A stretch of DNA of 36,495 nt from NCBI GenBank assembly GCA_002716825.1, contig PBCC01000026.1, positions 1 through 36,495 on the forward strand. The letters are read 5' to 3'. Source of the DNA: Halobacteriovorax sp. (GTDB taxonomy: Bacteria > Bdellovibrionota > Bacteriovoracia > Bacteriovoracales > Bacteriovoracaceae). The notes beneath the pieces were generated by a model. It had not been told where the DNA came from. It saw nothing but the letters and a program-made list of their open reading frames with translations, and did not search any database. This document shows, one piece after another, positions 25,967-34,553 of this stretch. Each line of letters starts with the position of its first letter. The first letter of the stretch is position 1. A program made the translations under genes and the position numbers.

Positions 25967-27148
25967 ATGTCCTCTAGAGTTGTCATTGTTGGTGCAGGTG
26001 CTGCGGGCTTAATGGCCGCAGCTTGCCTCACAAAAGCCGGGATTGATGTCACATTAATTGAAAGCAATCCCGCGGTTGGCAAAAAAATTCTTATCTCAGG
26101 TGGTGGGCGCTGTAATTTTACGAATAGCCAGGCATCACCCCAAGAATTCGTTTCTAAAAATCTACACTTTTCAAAATCATCGCTGGCCCGCTATGGCGCC
26201 GGTGATTTTATCGATTTAGTTAAAAAGAATAATATTCCCTTTCACGAAAAAAAATTGGGGCAGCTCTTTTGCGATAAATCAGCAAAAGATATCGTCGGCC
26301 TTTTAATGAATGAGTGCAATCGTGCAAAACTTGATCTGCGCTTGAGCACAAAGGTTACCGGCATTAGTCCTGATTTAGTCGTACAAACTGACAAGGGAGA
26401 GATCCAGGCTTCTCACGTTATTATTTCTAGTGGCGGACTTTCTATTCCAACGATTGGTGCCAGCGATATCTGTTTTAAAATTGCTAAGAATTTCGACATG
26501 AAGCTGGTTGAAACTCGTCCGGCCTTGGTTCCATTTACATTGGACGAAAGTGTCCTCGAGTTTACTCGAGAACTTTCAGGTGTCTCAGTAGCGAGTGTTG
26601 TTTCGACTAATAATATCAAGTTTAATGAGAACATTCTTTTTACCCATAAAGGCTTATCAGGTCCTGCCATCTTACAAATTTCGCTACATTGGAACCCTGG
26701 TGAAGAAATTGAAATTGATTTCCTACCGGAATTAAATATCGAAATGATGAAGCGAGAAGTCTCTCGTCGTGGCTCCAAAAAAGTTGAAAACTGGCTATGC
26801 CAATATCTTCCTGAACGCTTTGTGATGATGTGGTGGGGAGTTCACGAATTAAGCGAGCGAAAGGGCGCGGAGTGGAGTAAGCGCGACTGGGAAAAATTTG
26901 AATCAGTCTTTAAACGCTGGCGCATTATTCCTAATGGGACAGAAGGCTACAGGAAAGCTGAGGTGACTCGTGGCGGAGTGCATCCAGATGAACTGTCTTC
27001 GAAAACGATAGAGAGTAAAAAAGCTCCCAATGTCTATTTTGTTGGTGAGGTCGTCGATGTTACTGGCTGGCTTGGTGGCTACAACTTCCAGTGGGCCTGG
27101 TCTTCGGCGGTTGCTGCCTGCGATGACATTATAGCCAAGCTCAGTTAA
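25967..27148 (+). CDS. FAD-dependent oxidoreductase, HI0933/YhiN type
   Basis: 393 residues, ATG 25967, 5 nt after deaD and without a ribosome site of its own, so coupled. The N-terminal VVIVGAGAAGLMAAACL (about 4-20) is the FAD-binding Rossmann motif, followed by GKKILISGGGRCNFTN, the signature of the HI0933-like family, and the C-terminal NVYFVGEVVDVTGWLGGYNFQWAWSS, which places the flavin dinucleotide. The family is conserved and flavin-binding but its reaction is not settled; it is often loosely linked to RNA or stress. Location behind deaD may be functional or simply operon packing. Confidence 0.88.
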   Translation: MSSRVVIVGAGAAGLMAAACLTKAGIDVTLIESNPAVGKKILISGGGRCNFTNSQASPQEFVSKNLHFSKSSLARYGAGDFIDLVKKNNIPFHEKKLGQLFCDKSAKDIVGLLMNECNRAKLDLRLSTKVTGISPDLVVQTDKGEIQASHVIISSGGLSIPTIGASDICFKIAKNFDMKLVETRPALVPFTLDESVLEFTRELSGVSVASVVSTNNIKFNENILFTHKGLSGPAILQISLHWNPGEEIEIDFLPELNIEMMKREVSRRGSKKVENWLCQYLPERFVMMWWGVHELSERKGAEWSKRDWEKFESVFKRWRIIPNGTEGYRKAEVTRGGVHPDELSSKTIESKKAPNVYFVGEVVDVTGWLGGYNFQWAWSSAVAACDDIIAKLS

Positions 27149-27157
27149 TCTTATTTC

Positions 27158-28204
27158 ATGATTAAGCATATTGTATTTTCTGGCGGCGGCTCAGGTGGAC
27201 ACGTGGTACCAGCGTTGACGTTAATTAAAGAAATATCCAAACATGGAATTTCCGTCTCCTATATTGGCTCAAGTCATGGAATTGAACGAAAGCTAGTGGG
27301 AGAACATCACTTACCCTATTACCCGATTGCAACGGGAAAGCTTCGTCGCTACTTCTCTGTGCAAAACTTTATTGATCCCTTCAAAATTGTCTGGGGATTC
27401 TTACAGGCACTTTGTCTATTAATTCCACTGAAGCGTAAAAGCACATTGATTTTTTCAACTGGTGGATTTGTTTCTGTGCCAGTCGTCGCTGCGGCGAGGG
27501 TTTTAGGGTTTAAAGTATTTATCCACGAGCAAACTTCAAGGGTTGGGCTGGCCAACAGGATTGCAGGAAAACTCGCTCATAAAATCTTCATTAGTTTTGA
27601 AAGTTCTAAGCAGTTCTTTGCGACCACTAAAGTTGTCCTGTCCGGTTATCCCGTTAGAAGTGAATGCTTTAACTCTAAACTAACTCATTCTTTTGTTTCG
27701 GGCATTGATCTTGGAAAGATTGATAAACCTGTCATGTTTATTACTGGTGGCGGCAATGGCTCACTTCTTCTTAATCAAGCAGTCAAAGATGAGCTAAGCG
27801 AACTATCACAGAAATACTTTATTATTCATCAAGTAGGGTCGAGCTTTATTGAAGAATATAAAAAATTTGAAAGTGAAACTTACAAGCCCATGGCATTTAT
27901 TGGCGAAGGTATGATCGACTTGTTTAAAAAGGCCGATCTCGTAGTGTCGCGCGCTGGTGCAGGTACCGTTTGTGAGTTGATCGCCCTTGGAAAAACCTCG
28001 GTCTTTATTCCGCTCAAAATCGCGCAGTTTAATGAGCAATGGCATAATGCGATGGAGGCCAAAGATAAACTTGGCTCAATAGTCATTAGCGAGGATGATT
28101 TTAAATCAACGAAACTAAGCTCCCTGCAGATCACTCAGCCCAATATTGCTAATATCAAAACGAATGCAACCAAAACGATAGTCGAGGCGATTAAAAATGT
28201 CTGA
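27158..28204 (+). CDS. murG: MurG-like UDP-GlcNAc glycosyltransferase
   Basis: 348 residues. The glycine-rich N-terminal motif SGGGSGGHVVPALTL (8-22) and the GPGTB C-terminal nucleotide site (FITGGGNGSLLLNQAV, SRAGAGTVCELIALGKTSVFIPL) place it in GT28 with MurG, which makes lipid II at the inner membrane. The acceptor-site segment reads IHEQTSRVGLANRIAGKLA rather than the usual IHEQNAVPGLANR, so it is a divergent copy. It is not among other division and cell-wall genes here. A main MurG in the dcw cluster elsewhere would make this a paralogue for another UDP-GlcNAc-dependent step. It overlaps the MazG-like gene by 8 nt. Confidence 0.75.
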   Translation: MIKHIVFSGGGSGGHVVPALTLIKEISKHGISVSYIGSSHGIERKLVGEHHLPYYPIATGKLRRYFSVQNFIDPFKIVWGFLQALCLLIPLKRKSTLIFSTGGFVSVPVVAAARVLGFKVFIHEQTSRVGLANRIAGKLAHKIFISFESSKQFFATTKVVLSGYPVRSECFNSKLTHSFVSGIDLGKIDKPVMFITGGGNGSLLLNQAVKDELSELSQKYFIIHQVGSSFIEEYKKFESETYKPMAFIGEGMIDLFKKADLVVSRAGAGTVCELIALGKTSVFIPLKIAQFNEQWHNAMEAKDKLGSIVISEDDFKSTKLSSLQITQPNIANIKTNATKTIVEAIKNV

Positions 28205-28544
28205 GTTTACAAAGTGGAAAGACTACCTTCGAGGATTCGCGAAAGAACGTGACTGGGAACAATTTCATAACCCTAAAAACCTCTCGATGGCCCTATCAGT
28301 TGAAGCGGGTGAATTAGTAGAGTTGTTTCAGTGGCTCAGTCTTGAACAAGCTGCTAAGCCTGATGAACAACTTAAAGAGCGCGCCGGCGAAGAATTATCC
28401 GATGTCATACTCTATTCAATTCGCATGGCCGATAAACTCGGCATTGACCTGGATGCAGCTATCGCTAGAAAAACCAAGATGAATGAGCAGAAGTATCCGA
28501 TTGAGAAAGCGAAGGGATTGGCGAAAAAATATACTGATTTATAA
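28197..28544 (+). CDS. MazG-like nucleotide pyrophosphohydrolase
   Basis: 115 residues, ATG 28197 overlapping the MurG-like gene by 8 nt. The metal-binding pattern SVEAGELVELFQWL and AGEELSDVILYSIRMADKLGIDLDAAI matches the all-alpha NTP pyrophosphohydrolase superfamily, of the short RS21-C6/dCTPase (MazG-type) branch, which removes pyrophosphate from non-canonical or deoxy-nucleotides. Cytoplasmic housekeeping role; the nucleotide specificity cannot be read. The gene stop lies 5 nt from a strong terminator shared with the convergent typA gene. Confidence 0.85.
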   Translation: MSEFTKWKDYLRGFAKERDWEQFHNPKNLSMALSVEAGELVELFQWLSLEQAAKPDEQLKERAGEELSDVILYSIRMADKLGIDLDAAIARKTKMNEQKYPIEKAKGLAKKYTDL

Positions 28545-28567
28545 AAAAGCCCCTCTTTCGAGGGGCT
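28543..28567 (-). terminator. Strong terminator between typA and the MazG-like gene
   Basis: Perfect 8-bp stem AGCCCCTC (28548-28555) / GAGGGGCT (28560-28567), loop TTTC. On the minus strand it is followed by six T (28548-28543), so it ends typA transcription. On the plus strand only an AT-rich TATAAAT follows, so it may also act, more weakly, on the opposite transcript. Confidence 0.85.
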
Positions 28568-28588
28568 ATAAATAGTCACATTCATTTA

Positions 28589-28618
28589 AGCCAATCGAAA
28601 CTATCGTTTCGCTTGGCT
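28589..28618. repeat. Second hairpin in the typA 3' region
   Basis: AGCCAA-T-CGAAAC (28589-28601) pairs with GTTTCG-C-TTGGCT (28606-28618): 12 base pairs, one mismatch, 4-nt loop. It is AT-poor and has no T run on either strand, so it is not a classical terminator. It lies between the typA stop and the terminator. Confidence 0.6.
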
Positions 28619-28660
28619 CAAAGGATAACTATGCATTAAAGCCTATGGCTTCAACGCAAG

Positions 28661-30490
28661 TTATTTACGTCTTACAGATCTTAAATTTGATTGAAGAACT
28701 TTCTTACGAATACGAATGTTAAGTGGAGTAACTTCAACCCACTCATCATTATCGATCCAATCAAGAGCCCATTCTAGTGTTCTATTAGGAATCGTTGGGA
28801 AGACCATGTTTTCGTCTTTACCGGCCGTACGAACGTTGGTTAATTGTTTTTCACGACAACAGTTTACAACGAGATCGTTTGAGCGAGTGTGCTCACCAAT
28901 CACCATGCCTTCATAGACTTGCTCGCCTGGAGAGATGAACTGCTTACCGGAACCGAGTAGATTGAAGAGTGCGTAGGCAGTTGCTTTACCGGCCTGGTCA
29001 GAAATGATGGCACCGTTGTTACGGGCAAGCATATCACCTGCATATGGTTGATAGCCCATAAACTCTGAACTCATAAGACCTTCACCGCGTGTATCAGTTA
29101 AGAAAACGCCACGGTAACCAATCAGACCTCGTGAAGGAACTGTGAACACCATACGTGTACGTGTTTCCCCAAGTGGAGTCATGGCTTCCATACGACCCTT
29201 TCTAATCGCTAGCTTTTCAGTAATAGCGCCAGTCGCGTCGTTTGGAATGTCGAGAACAACTCTTTCATATGGCTCAAGTTTTTCGCCATTTTCGTCTTCT
29301 TTAAATAGAACTTCTGGTCTTGAAACCATTAGTTCGAAACCTTTACGACGTAGCTCTTCGAAAACGATGGCAAGCTGAAGTTCACCACGCCCTTTAAGCT
29401 TATAAACTTTTGGGTCATCTGTTGGGCCATACTTTAGTGCAACGTTGGTGCGACAAGCATCGACAAGGAATTCTTCAAGTTTACGACTTGTAAGATACTC
29501 ACCGTCTTTGCCTGATAATGGAGAAGTGCTTACTGAAACGTTAACTGCAACTGTTGGTGGTTCAACTGTCAGACGAGGAAGAGCGTCAAGCGCTGTTGGA
29601 GAAACAATAGTGTCTCCAATTTTTGGTTCATCAAGGCCGGCTACAATGACGATCTCGCCAGCAGAGGCTTCGTCGACATCGACAAACCCGAGCTTATCAA
29701 ACATTTGAATGGCAGAAACTTTAAAGTTCTTTTTCTTCTCTTCGCCCATTTGAGTAAACTGCTGATTCTTCTTAATTGTTCCTCTTTGGATACGACCAAT
29801 GAAAAGTGAACCAAGGTAAGCTGAATACGAAAGGTTAGTGACCAAAAGCTGAAGGTCTGGGCCGGCGGAAATTTTTGGCTCAGGGTAGAAATCAGAAATC
29901 ATGAAATCGAGTAGATCAACAAGGTTATCTTTTTGAACACCCTGTTCATTACTGGCCCACCCATTTTTACCTGAAGCGTAGAAGAATGGAATATCGATAT
30001 CAAAATCAGGTAGCTCTAGGATGTCAGCAAGCTCAAGGAAGAGATCTTCAATTTCATTCTTAACTTCATCAATACGTTCGTCTGGACGGTCAACTTTATT
30101 GATGATGACAGCAATCTTAATGCCTTTTTGCATCGCCTTGGTTAGTACGAAACGCGTTTGTGGTAGTGGGCCTTCGGCCGCATCAACCAAGAGAAGAACA
30201 CCATCAACCATCATGAGTGATCTTTCAACTTCTCCACCAAAGTCGGCGTGACCAGGAGTATCGAGAAGATTAATTTTTACATCATTCCATTTGAAGGCAC
30301 AGTTTTTGGCCGTGATTGTAATACCGCGCTCTCTTTCAATATCGCCAGAGTCCATGACTCGTTCAGCAACTTGTTCGCGCTCACCAAAAGTTCCCGATTG
30401 CTTTAAAAGCTCGTCAACCATTGTCGTTTTGCCATGGTCAACGTGGGCGACGACGGCGATATTTTTTAATTTTTCGTAAGATTGGATCAT
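28661..30490 (-). CDS. typA: Translational GTPase TypA/BipA
   Basis: 609 residues. I chose ATG 30490 (protein begins [20 protein letters not shown], the family's normal start) with AGGA upstream, rather than a longer frame that would add 20 residues. GTPase motifs G1 AHVDHGKT, G2 GITIT, G3 [15 protein letters not shown]4 INKVDRP and the EF-G-like domains II, III and V follow, with the C-terminal BipA domain [33 protein letters not shown] at the end. BipA binds the ribosome and assists large-subunit assembly and stress adaptation. Divergent from an ABC-F gene. Confidence 0.95.
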   Translation of the reverse strand: MIQSYEKLKNIAVVAHVDHGKTTMVDELLKQSGTFGEREQVAERVMDSGDIERERGITITAKNCAFKWNDVKINLLDTPGHADFGGEVERSLMMVDGVLLLVDAAEGPLPQTRFVLTKAMQKGIKIAVIINKVDRPDERIDEVKNEIEDLFLELADILELPDFDIDIPFFYASGKNGWASNEQGVQKDNLVDLLDFMISDFYPEPKISAGPDLQLLVTNLSYSAYLGSLFIGRIQRGTIKKNQQFTQMGEEKKKNFKVSAIQMFDKLGFVDVDEASAGEIVIVAGLDEPKIGDTIVSPTALDALPRLTVEPPTVAVNVSVSTSPLSGKDGEYLTSRKLEEFLVDACRTNVALKYGPTDDPKVYKLKGRGELQLAIVFEELRRKGFELMVSRPEVLFKEDENGEKLEPYERVVLDIPNDATGAITEKLAIRKGRMEAMTPLGETRTRMVFTVPSRGLIGYRGVFLTDTRGEGLMSSEFMGYQPYAGDMLARNNGAIISDQAGKATAYALFNLLGSGKQFISPGEQVYEGMVIGEHTRSNDLVVNCCREKQLTNVRTAGKDENMVFPTIPNRTLEWALDWIDNDEWVEVTPLNIRIRKKVLQSNLRSVRRK

Positions 30491-30555
30491 GCAGGTATTC
30501 CTAGGCTGGTCCTGGGCGGATGAATGGTGTAAAAAAGTTTTTCGGATCATACGTT

Positions 30556-30580
30556 TATTATGCCGCTTTTACCATGAGGA
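30556..30580 (+). promoter_or_regulatory. -10 element and ribosome site of the ABC-F gene
   Basis: TATTAT at 30556-30561 is a plausible -10, without a clear -35. GAGGA at 30576-30580 is a Shine-Dalgarno 4 nt before the GTG start at 30585, which decides the start codon; no upstream in-frame start is better. Confidence 0.4.
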
Positions 30581-30584
30581 TTTA

Positions 30585-32423
30585 GTGATTCAAGTTCAGG
30601 GAATTTCCAAGGAGTATGGCGATCGTACGCTCTTTAAAGACGCAACTTTCTCTATCAATCCCAGAGAGAGAATCTGTTTAGTGGGTAGAAACGGCTCTGG
30701 TAAGTCGACACTCTTTAAAATGATCCTTGGTGAGGAGACTCCAGACAGCGGAACTATCTCAATTCCAAAGGGTTACAGCATTGGATCGCTTAAACAGCAT
30801 CTCGAATTCACTAAGCCGACCGTTATGCAGGAGTGCCTACAGGTCCTGCCTGTGGAGCAACAATTTGATAACTATCGCGTAGAAAAGATTCTTTTTGGAC
30901 TAGGTTTTAAAGATAAAGACATGGAGCGTCACCCGTCGGAGTTCTCTGGTGGTTATCAAATTCGTATTAACCTGGGAAAGGTGCTTCTCCAGAATCCTCA
31001 ATTATTATTATTGGATGAGCCGACCAACTATCTCGATATCGTGAGCATGAGATGGCTTAAAGGTTTTTTAAGTTCTTTTCCAGGCGAAGTGATGCTGATT
31101 TCTCACGACCGAGACTTCTTAGATGCCGTGGCCACTCATACGATGGGTATTTCTCGTCAGAGACTAAGAAAAGTTGTGGGTAAGTGCCAAGATTACTACG
31201 AGATCGTAGCGGCAGATGAAGAAATCTATGAACAAACTCGTGTGAATCAAGAAAAGAAAATGCAACATATGACCGAGTTCGTGGATAAGTTTAGAGCGAA
31301 AGCTTCCAAAGCTTCACAAGCGCAAAGCCGTTTGAAGGCTCTTGAAAAAATGGATGTGATGGAAAAACTATCAAGTGAGCAAGACATCAATCTGCGTTTT
31401 CACTTCACTGAAATGCCAGGCAAAGTGATCATGTCTGGGGAGAATCTGTCTTTTGGTTATAAGCCTGAGCAACTACTTTTTGAAAATCTAGACTTCACTT
31501 TATCAAAAGGTGATCGACTCGGAATTATTGGAAAAAATGGTAAGGGAAAGTCGACGCTCATGAACCTCATGGCCGGTGAACTAACCCCTGTGAGTGGTGA
31601 GATTAAGAAACATAATGCCACTGTCATCGGACATTTTGGGCAAACTAATATTGAACGTCTAAGTCCTAAGATGACACCTGAGAGTGAAGTTCAAGCGGCA
31701 AACCCAGATCTTTCGATCACTCACGTGCGCGGTATCTGTGGTGCCATGATGTTTGAGGGGGACGCTGCTAAAAAAAGTATTAGTGTCCTCTCGGGCGGTG
31801 AGAAGTCTAGAGTCATGCTTGGTAAGCTTATCGCCAATAAAACAAACCTACTTCTTTTGGATGAGCCGACCAATCACCTTGACGTGGAATCGATTGAGCA
31901 GATGGTACAAAGTTTGAATGATTTTGAAGGTGCGGTTGGCATTGTCACCCACTCGGAAATGATTCTTCGAAATCTTTGCAATAAATTTGTTGTTTTTCAC
32001 GCCGATGGAGCAGAGTTTTTTCATGGTGATTACGACGATTTTTTAAGCAAGATAGGCTGGGGGGAAGAGGAAGACTCCAAGTCGAAAGACAGCTCTCCTA
32101 AGCTTTCACAGAAAGATTATAAGCATATGCGGGCACAGCTCATGAGTGAACGAGCTAAGATGGTAAATCCGTTAAAAAAGAAAGTTGAAGACTTAGAATC
32201 ATTGATTGATGAGTGTGAAGGGGACGTCGAAGATGTGACCGATGAGTTAGAGCGCACGACGGATAACGACAAGATGGTAGAGCTTTCACTCAAAATCGGA
32301 AAGCTGAATGAATCAATTGAGAAGGCTTTCAACGAACTTGAAGAAGTACTACCTGAGTACGAAAAATTAGCTGCCGATTATGACGAGAAAATTCAGGATC
32401 TTGAGAGCCGTTTTTTTCGATAA
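30585..32423 (+). CDS. ABC-F family ATPase (ribosome-associated)
   Basis: 612 residues from GTG 30585. A longer in-frame start at 30489 adds a Cys/Trp-rich segment read from the typA promoter region and is rejected. Two ABC domains without membrane helices: first Walker A GRNGSGKST, signature FSGGYQIR, Walker B LLLLDEPTNYLD, switch LISHDRDF; second Walker A GKNGKGKST, signature LSGGEKSR, Walker B LLLLDEPTNHLD, switch His IVTHSE. A linker of about 80 residues rich in Lys/Gln (QTRVNQEKKMQHMTEFVDKF) between them is the P-site tRNA interaction motif region, and a C-terminal coiled coil (about 535-612) is present. ABC-F proteins bind the ribosomal E site; subfamily (Uup, EttA, YheS, YbiT) not clear. 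Ends overlapping hemJ by 31 nt. Confidence 0.93.
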   Translation: MIQVQGISKEYGDRTLFKDATFSINPRERICLVGRNGSGKSTLFKMILGEETPDSGTISIPKGYSIGSLKQHLEFTKPTVMQECLQVLPVEQQFDNYRVEKILFGLGFKDKDMERHPSEFSGGYQIRINLGKVLLQNPQLLLLDEPTNYLDIVSMRWLKGFLSSFPGEVMLISHDRDFLDAVATHTMGISRQRLRKVVGKCQDYYEIVAADEEIYEQTRVNQEKKMQHMTEFVDKFRAKASKASQAQSRLKALEKMDVMEKLSSEQDINLRFHFTEMPGKVIMSGENLSFGYKPEQLLFENLDFTLSKGDRLGIIGKNGKGKSTLMNLMAGELTPVSGEIKKHNATVIGHFGQTNIERLSPKMTPESEVQAANPDLSITHVRGICGAMMFEGDAAKKSISVLSGGEKSRVMLGKLIANKTNLLLLDEPTNHLDVESIEQMVQSLNDFEGAVGIVTHSEMILRNLCNKFVVFHADGAEFFHGDYDDFLSKIGWGEEEDSKSKDSSPKLSQKDYKHMRAQLMSERAKMVNPLKKKVEDLESLIDECEGDVEDVTDELERTTDNDKMVELSLKIGKLNESIEKAFNELEEVLPEYEKLAADYDEKIQDLESRFFR

Positions 32424-32932
32424 AGTTTAATCGCTATTAACAGAGTGATGGTGAAAGCGGCAAGCCCGACTAGGCCCCATACCATATCGAGTACACTCTT
32501 GAGTGTGACTAAGAAAACGATCGCGACTAAGAAAATGGTGGCGACTTCGTTCCAGATGCGAAGTTTTTGTGCAGACATGGTGAATTGATCTTTTTGCAAC
32601 CGCTTAAAAATTCGCCCACAGTAAATATGATAAAGATACAGCCCGACCACAAAGCACAGTTTCGTAATTAACCAGGGATGATCTTTGATGGGCATCCAGT
32701 CTTTTAAAAGTGCACCACCAAAAATTAAGACCAAGAAAGCTGAGGGCCATGTAATCCCGTACCAAAGACGTTTTTGCATGATCTTAAATTGGTTCGAGAG
32801 GGCCAAGCGCTCTTGGTGAGGCATCTGTTGGGCTTCAGTGTGGTAAATGAATAATCGTACGATATAAAATAGGCCGGCAAACCATGTCACAACAAAGGTA
32901 ATGTGCAATGCTTTTAAATAAAGATACGACAT
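32393..32932 (-). CDS. hemJ: Protoporphyrinogen oxidase HemJ-like membrane protein
   Basis: 179 residues from ATG 32932 (a TTG at 32938 would add two residues). Four membrane helices carry the UPF0093/HemJ pattern: LKALHITFVVTWFAGLFYIVRLFIYH (with the conserved histidine), then MQKRLWYGITWPSAFLVLIFGG, HPWLITKLCFVVGLYLYHIYCGR with the conserved Lys, and a C-terminal helix. HemJ oxidises protoporphyrinogen IX in the inner membrane in haem synthesis in bacteria without HemG or HemY. Its 3' end overlaps the ABC-F gene by 31 nt, and the start lies 27 nt from the divergent histidine phosphatase. Confidence 0.9.
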   Translation of the reverse strand: MSYLYLKALHITFVVTWFAGLFYIVRLFIYHTEAQQMPHQERLALSNQFKIMQKRLWYGITWPSAFLVLIFGGALLKDWMPIKDHPWLITKLCFVVGLYLYHIYCGRIFKRLQKDQFTMSAQKLRIWNEVATIFLVAIVFLVTLKSVLDMVWGLVGLAAFTITLLIAIKLYRKKRLSRS

Positions 32933-32959
32933 AAACAAAGATTAACATAAAATAAGCTT

Positions 32960-33526
32960 ATGAACATCGTCATTTTTCGACATGGGGAAACAGATTGGAA
33001 TGTTGAGGGTCGCTTGCAAGGCAGCACTGATATTCCTCTCAACTCTAAGGGGCTCGCCCAGGCAGCCCAGTTGGCTAGGACCCTAGAGCATTTTGAGTTT
33101 GATCATATTGTCTCTAGCGATTTAAGTCGCGCTTATGAAACTGCTGCAGCCGTTGCCAGGCTTCATAAACTGAGTGTGAATAAAGACACTAGATTGAGAG
33201 AGCTTGGCTTGGGACAAGCCGAAGGAAAAACGCTCAAAGAACTCGAACTCGACTATGGCGAGAATCCACTAGCAAATTATGAGTTTAAAGGTCGCGAATC
33301 AAAACAAAGCCTCGTGATCAGGGTCAATCAACTGGTTGTTGATCTAGCATCCTCTGGATTTAAGTCGGTAGCGCTGTCTAGTCACGGTGGAGTGGTCTGG
33401 AATTGGTTGAGTCAGTTTAGTGGTGCCGAAAATGTCGGTCGAGTCCACAACACTGATGCCTTCGAATTAGAGTATATTGAAGGCAAGGTGAACTATAAAT
33501 CAAGAATCTCAAACAATAAGAACTGA
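32960..33526 (+). CDS. Histidine phosphatase family protein
   Basis: 188 residues. The catalytic RHGETDWN at 7-14 (phospho-His 8), the second catalytic region SSHGG at 137-141 and the acid-side RELGLGQAEGKTLKEL identify the phosphoglycerate-mutase-like histidine phosphatase superfamily. Length suits cofactor-independent CobC or GpmB types or a small phosphatase; the substrate cannot be stated. Divergent from hemJ by 27 nt with room for only a minimal shared promoter. Its 3' end overlaps the phytase-like gene by 34 nt. Confidence 0.88.
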   Translation: MNIVIFRHGETDWNVEGRLQGSTDIPLNSKGLAQAAQLARTLEHFEFDHIVSSDLSRAYETAAAVARLHKLSVNKDTRLRELGLGQAEGKTLKELELDYGENPLANYEFKGRESKQSLVIRVNQLVVDLASSGFKSVALSSHGGVVWNWLSQFSGAENVGRVHNTDAFELEYIEGKVNYKSRISNNKN

Positions 33527-34551
33527 GTGACTTGATGTTTAGAGAAATTATTATCTGATGCGACGATCAAGCTCTTTTTACAATTTATTAATGGACCGAA
33601 TGTAAGAGCTTCAAGGTTATCGATTTTGAGGTTTAGCTTAGCGAAATCAAAAATTAATTTTTTAGTTAATACTTTAGTGTGCGCTTTGAGACTGTCAGTC
33701 GATTCAACTCTGGCATCGTCATTAAGTATGACTTTATAGATTTTAACATCTTGCTTTTTAAGTTTTGATGTCCAAGAACGCTCTAATATTAAAACTTCAG
33801 TATCACTAAGCGCTAATATGTCCGAGATCCCGTTCTCACCAGTATGTCCCGCTTCTTGAACGTGATCGAGCTTGATTGCATACTCTTTGTGAAAGCCTTC
33901 AGCGCCGATTTCCATTGTCATGAGGCGAACAATATTTTGAGCGTGGTAATCTTCATCGGCATCTTGCCTTAAGGCCGCTTCGCTAACACTAAAGAGGGTT
34001 TTGCCGCTTGGGCTCAAGCTTAAAGACTCAAATCCCAGATTAGAGCGAAAGCCCTTAGTCATATCGCCTTGGTCTTCAGGAATATAGCGTGAATGGTTAA
34101 ACTTATAATCTAGAACAAACTCACCAACTTGATTAAAGCTACTGATGAAGGGTTTAAAGCGAGAGTTTCCTCTATATGAACCTTCAGAAGCGATTATAAA
34201 TTGATCTCCAAAGCTAACGATCGCCTCAGAATCGATTTCATTCAGAGCGTAGGGTTTGCCGTCTTTGGTCAGAGTTATAGTTTTAAGTGGTAACGCTAAA
34301 AGTTTTTGATCTTCAAAAGTGATTTTGAATTTTACCATGCGCGCAGGCGCGTACTCGCTGCGATCGTCAATGATGGCCATATACTCATCATTTGAAAGTG
34401 CGGTGAGTCCAGAGATTCCGCCAAGCGGAGCATTTTCAAACTGTGTACTGGAGTCGATCTCGTAAGAGGCGATAAAACTTAAGCCTTGCTTTGTTTCTTC
34501 AACTTGATTTTGGCAGCCAAGTAAAAATATTAAAGCAAGGAACTTAAACAT
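33493..34551 (-). CDS. Phytase-type esterase-like lipoprotein
   Basis: 352 residues. Signal MFKFLALIFLLGC has lipobox LLGC with Cys at 13 and a polar tail. The body follows the esterase-like-phytase pattern (a beta-propeller-like fold): GGISGLTALSNDEYMAIIDDRS, EIDSEAIVSFGDQFIIASEGS, FRSNLGFESLSLSPSGKTLFSVSE, and NLEALTFGP near the end. Enzymatic activity of the family is poorly characterised; it is likely an outer-membrane or periplasmic lipoprotein. ATG at 34551 is 2 nt after the pckA stop, with AAGG inside the pckA end, so it is co-transcribed with pckA. Overlaps the convergent histidine phosphatase gene by 34 nt. Confidence 0.85.
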   Translation of the reverse strand: MFKFLALIFLLGCQNQVEETKQGLSFIASYEIDSSTQFENAPLGGISGLTALSNDEYMAIIDDRSEYAPARMVKFKITFEDQKLLALPLKTITLTKDGKPYALNEIDSEAIVSFGDQFIIASEGSYRGNSRFKPFISSFNQVGEFVLDYKFNHSRYIPEDQGDMTKGFRSNLGFESLSLSPSGKTLFSVSEAALRQDADEDYHAQNIVRLMTMEIGAEGFHKEYAIKLDHVQEAGHTGENGISDILALSDTEVLILERSWTSKLKKQDVKIYKVILNDDARVESTDSLKAHTKVLTKKLIFDFAKLNLKIDNLEALTFGPLINCKKSLIVASDNNFSKHQVTQFLLFEILDL

Positions 34552-34553
34552 GG

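Noticed and set aside
30491-30550. 20-residue N-terminal extension of TypA
   Set aside because: The family normally begins at the [10 protein letters not shown] position, which has AGGA upstream.
30489-30584. N-terminal extension of the ABC-F protein
   Set aside because: The extra residues overlap the typA start region and look like untranslated leader; GTG 30585 has GAGGA.
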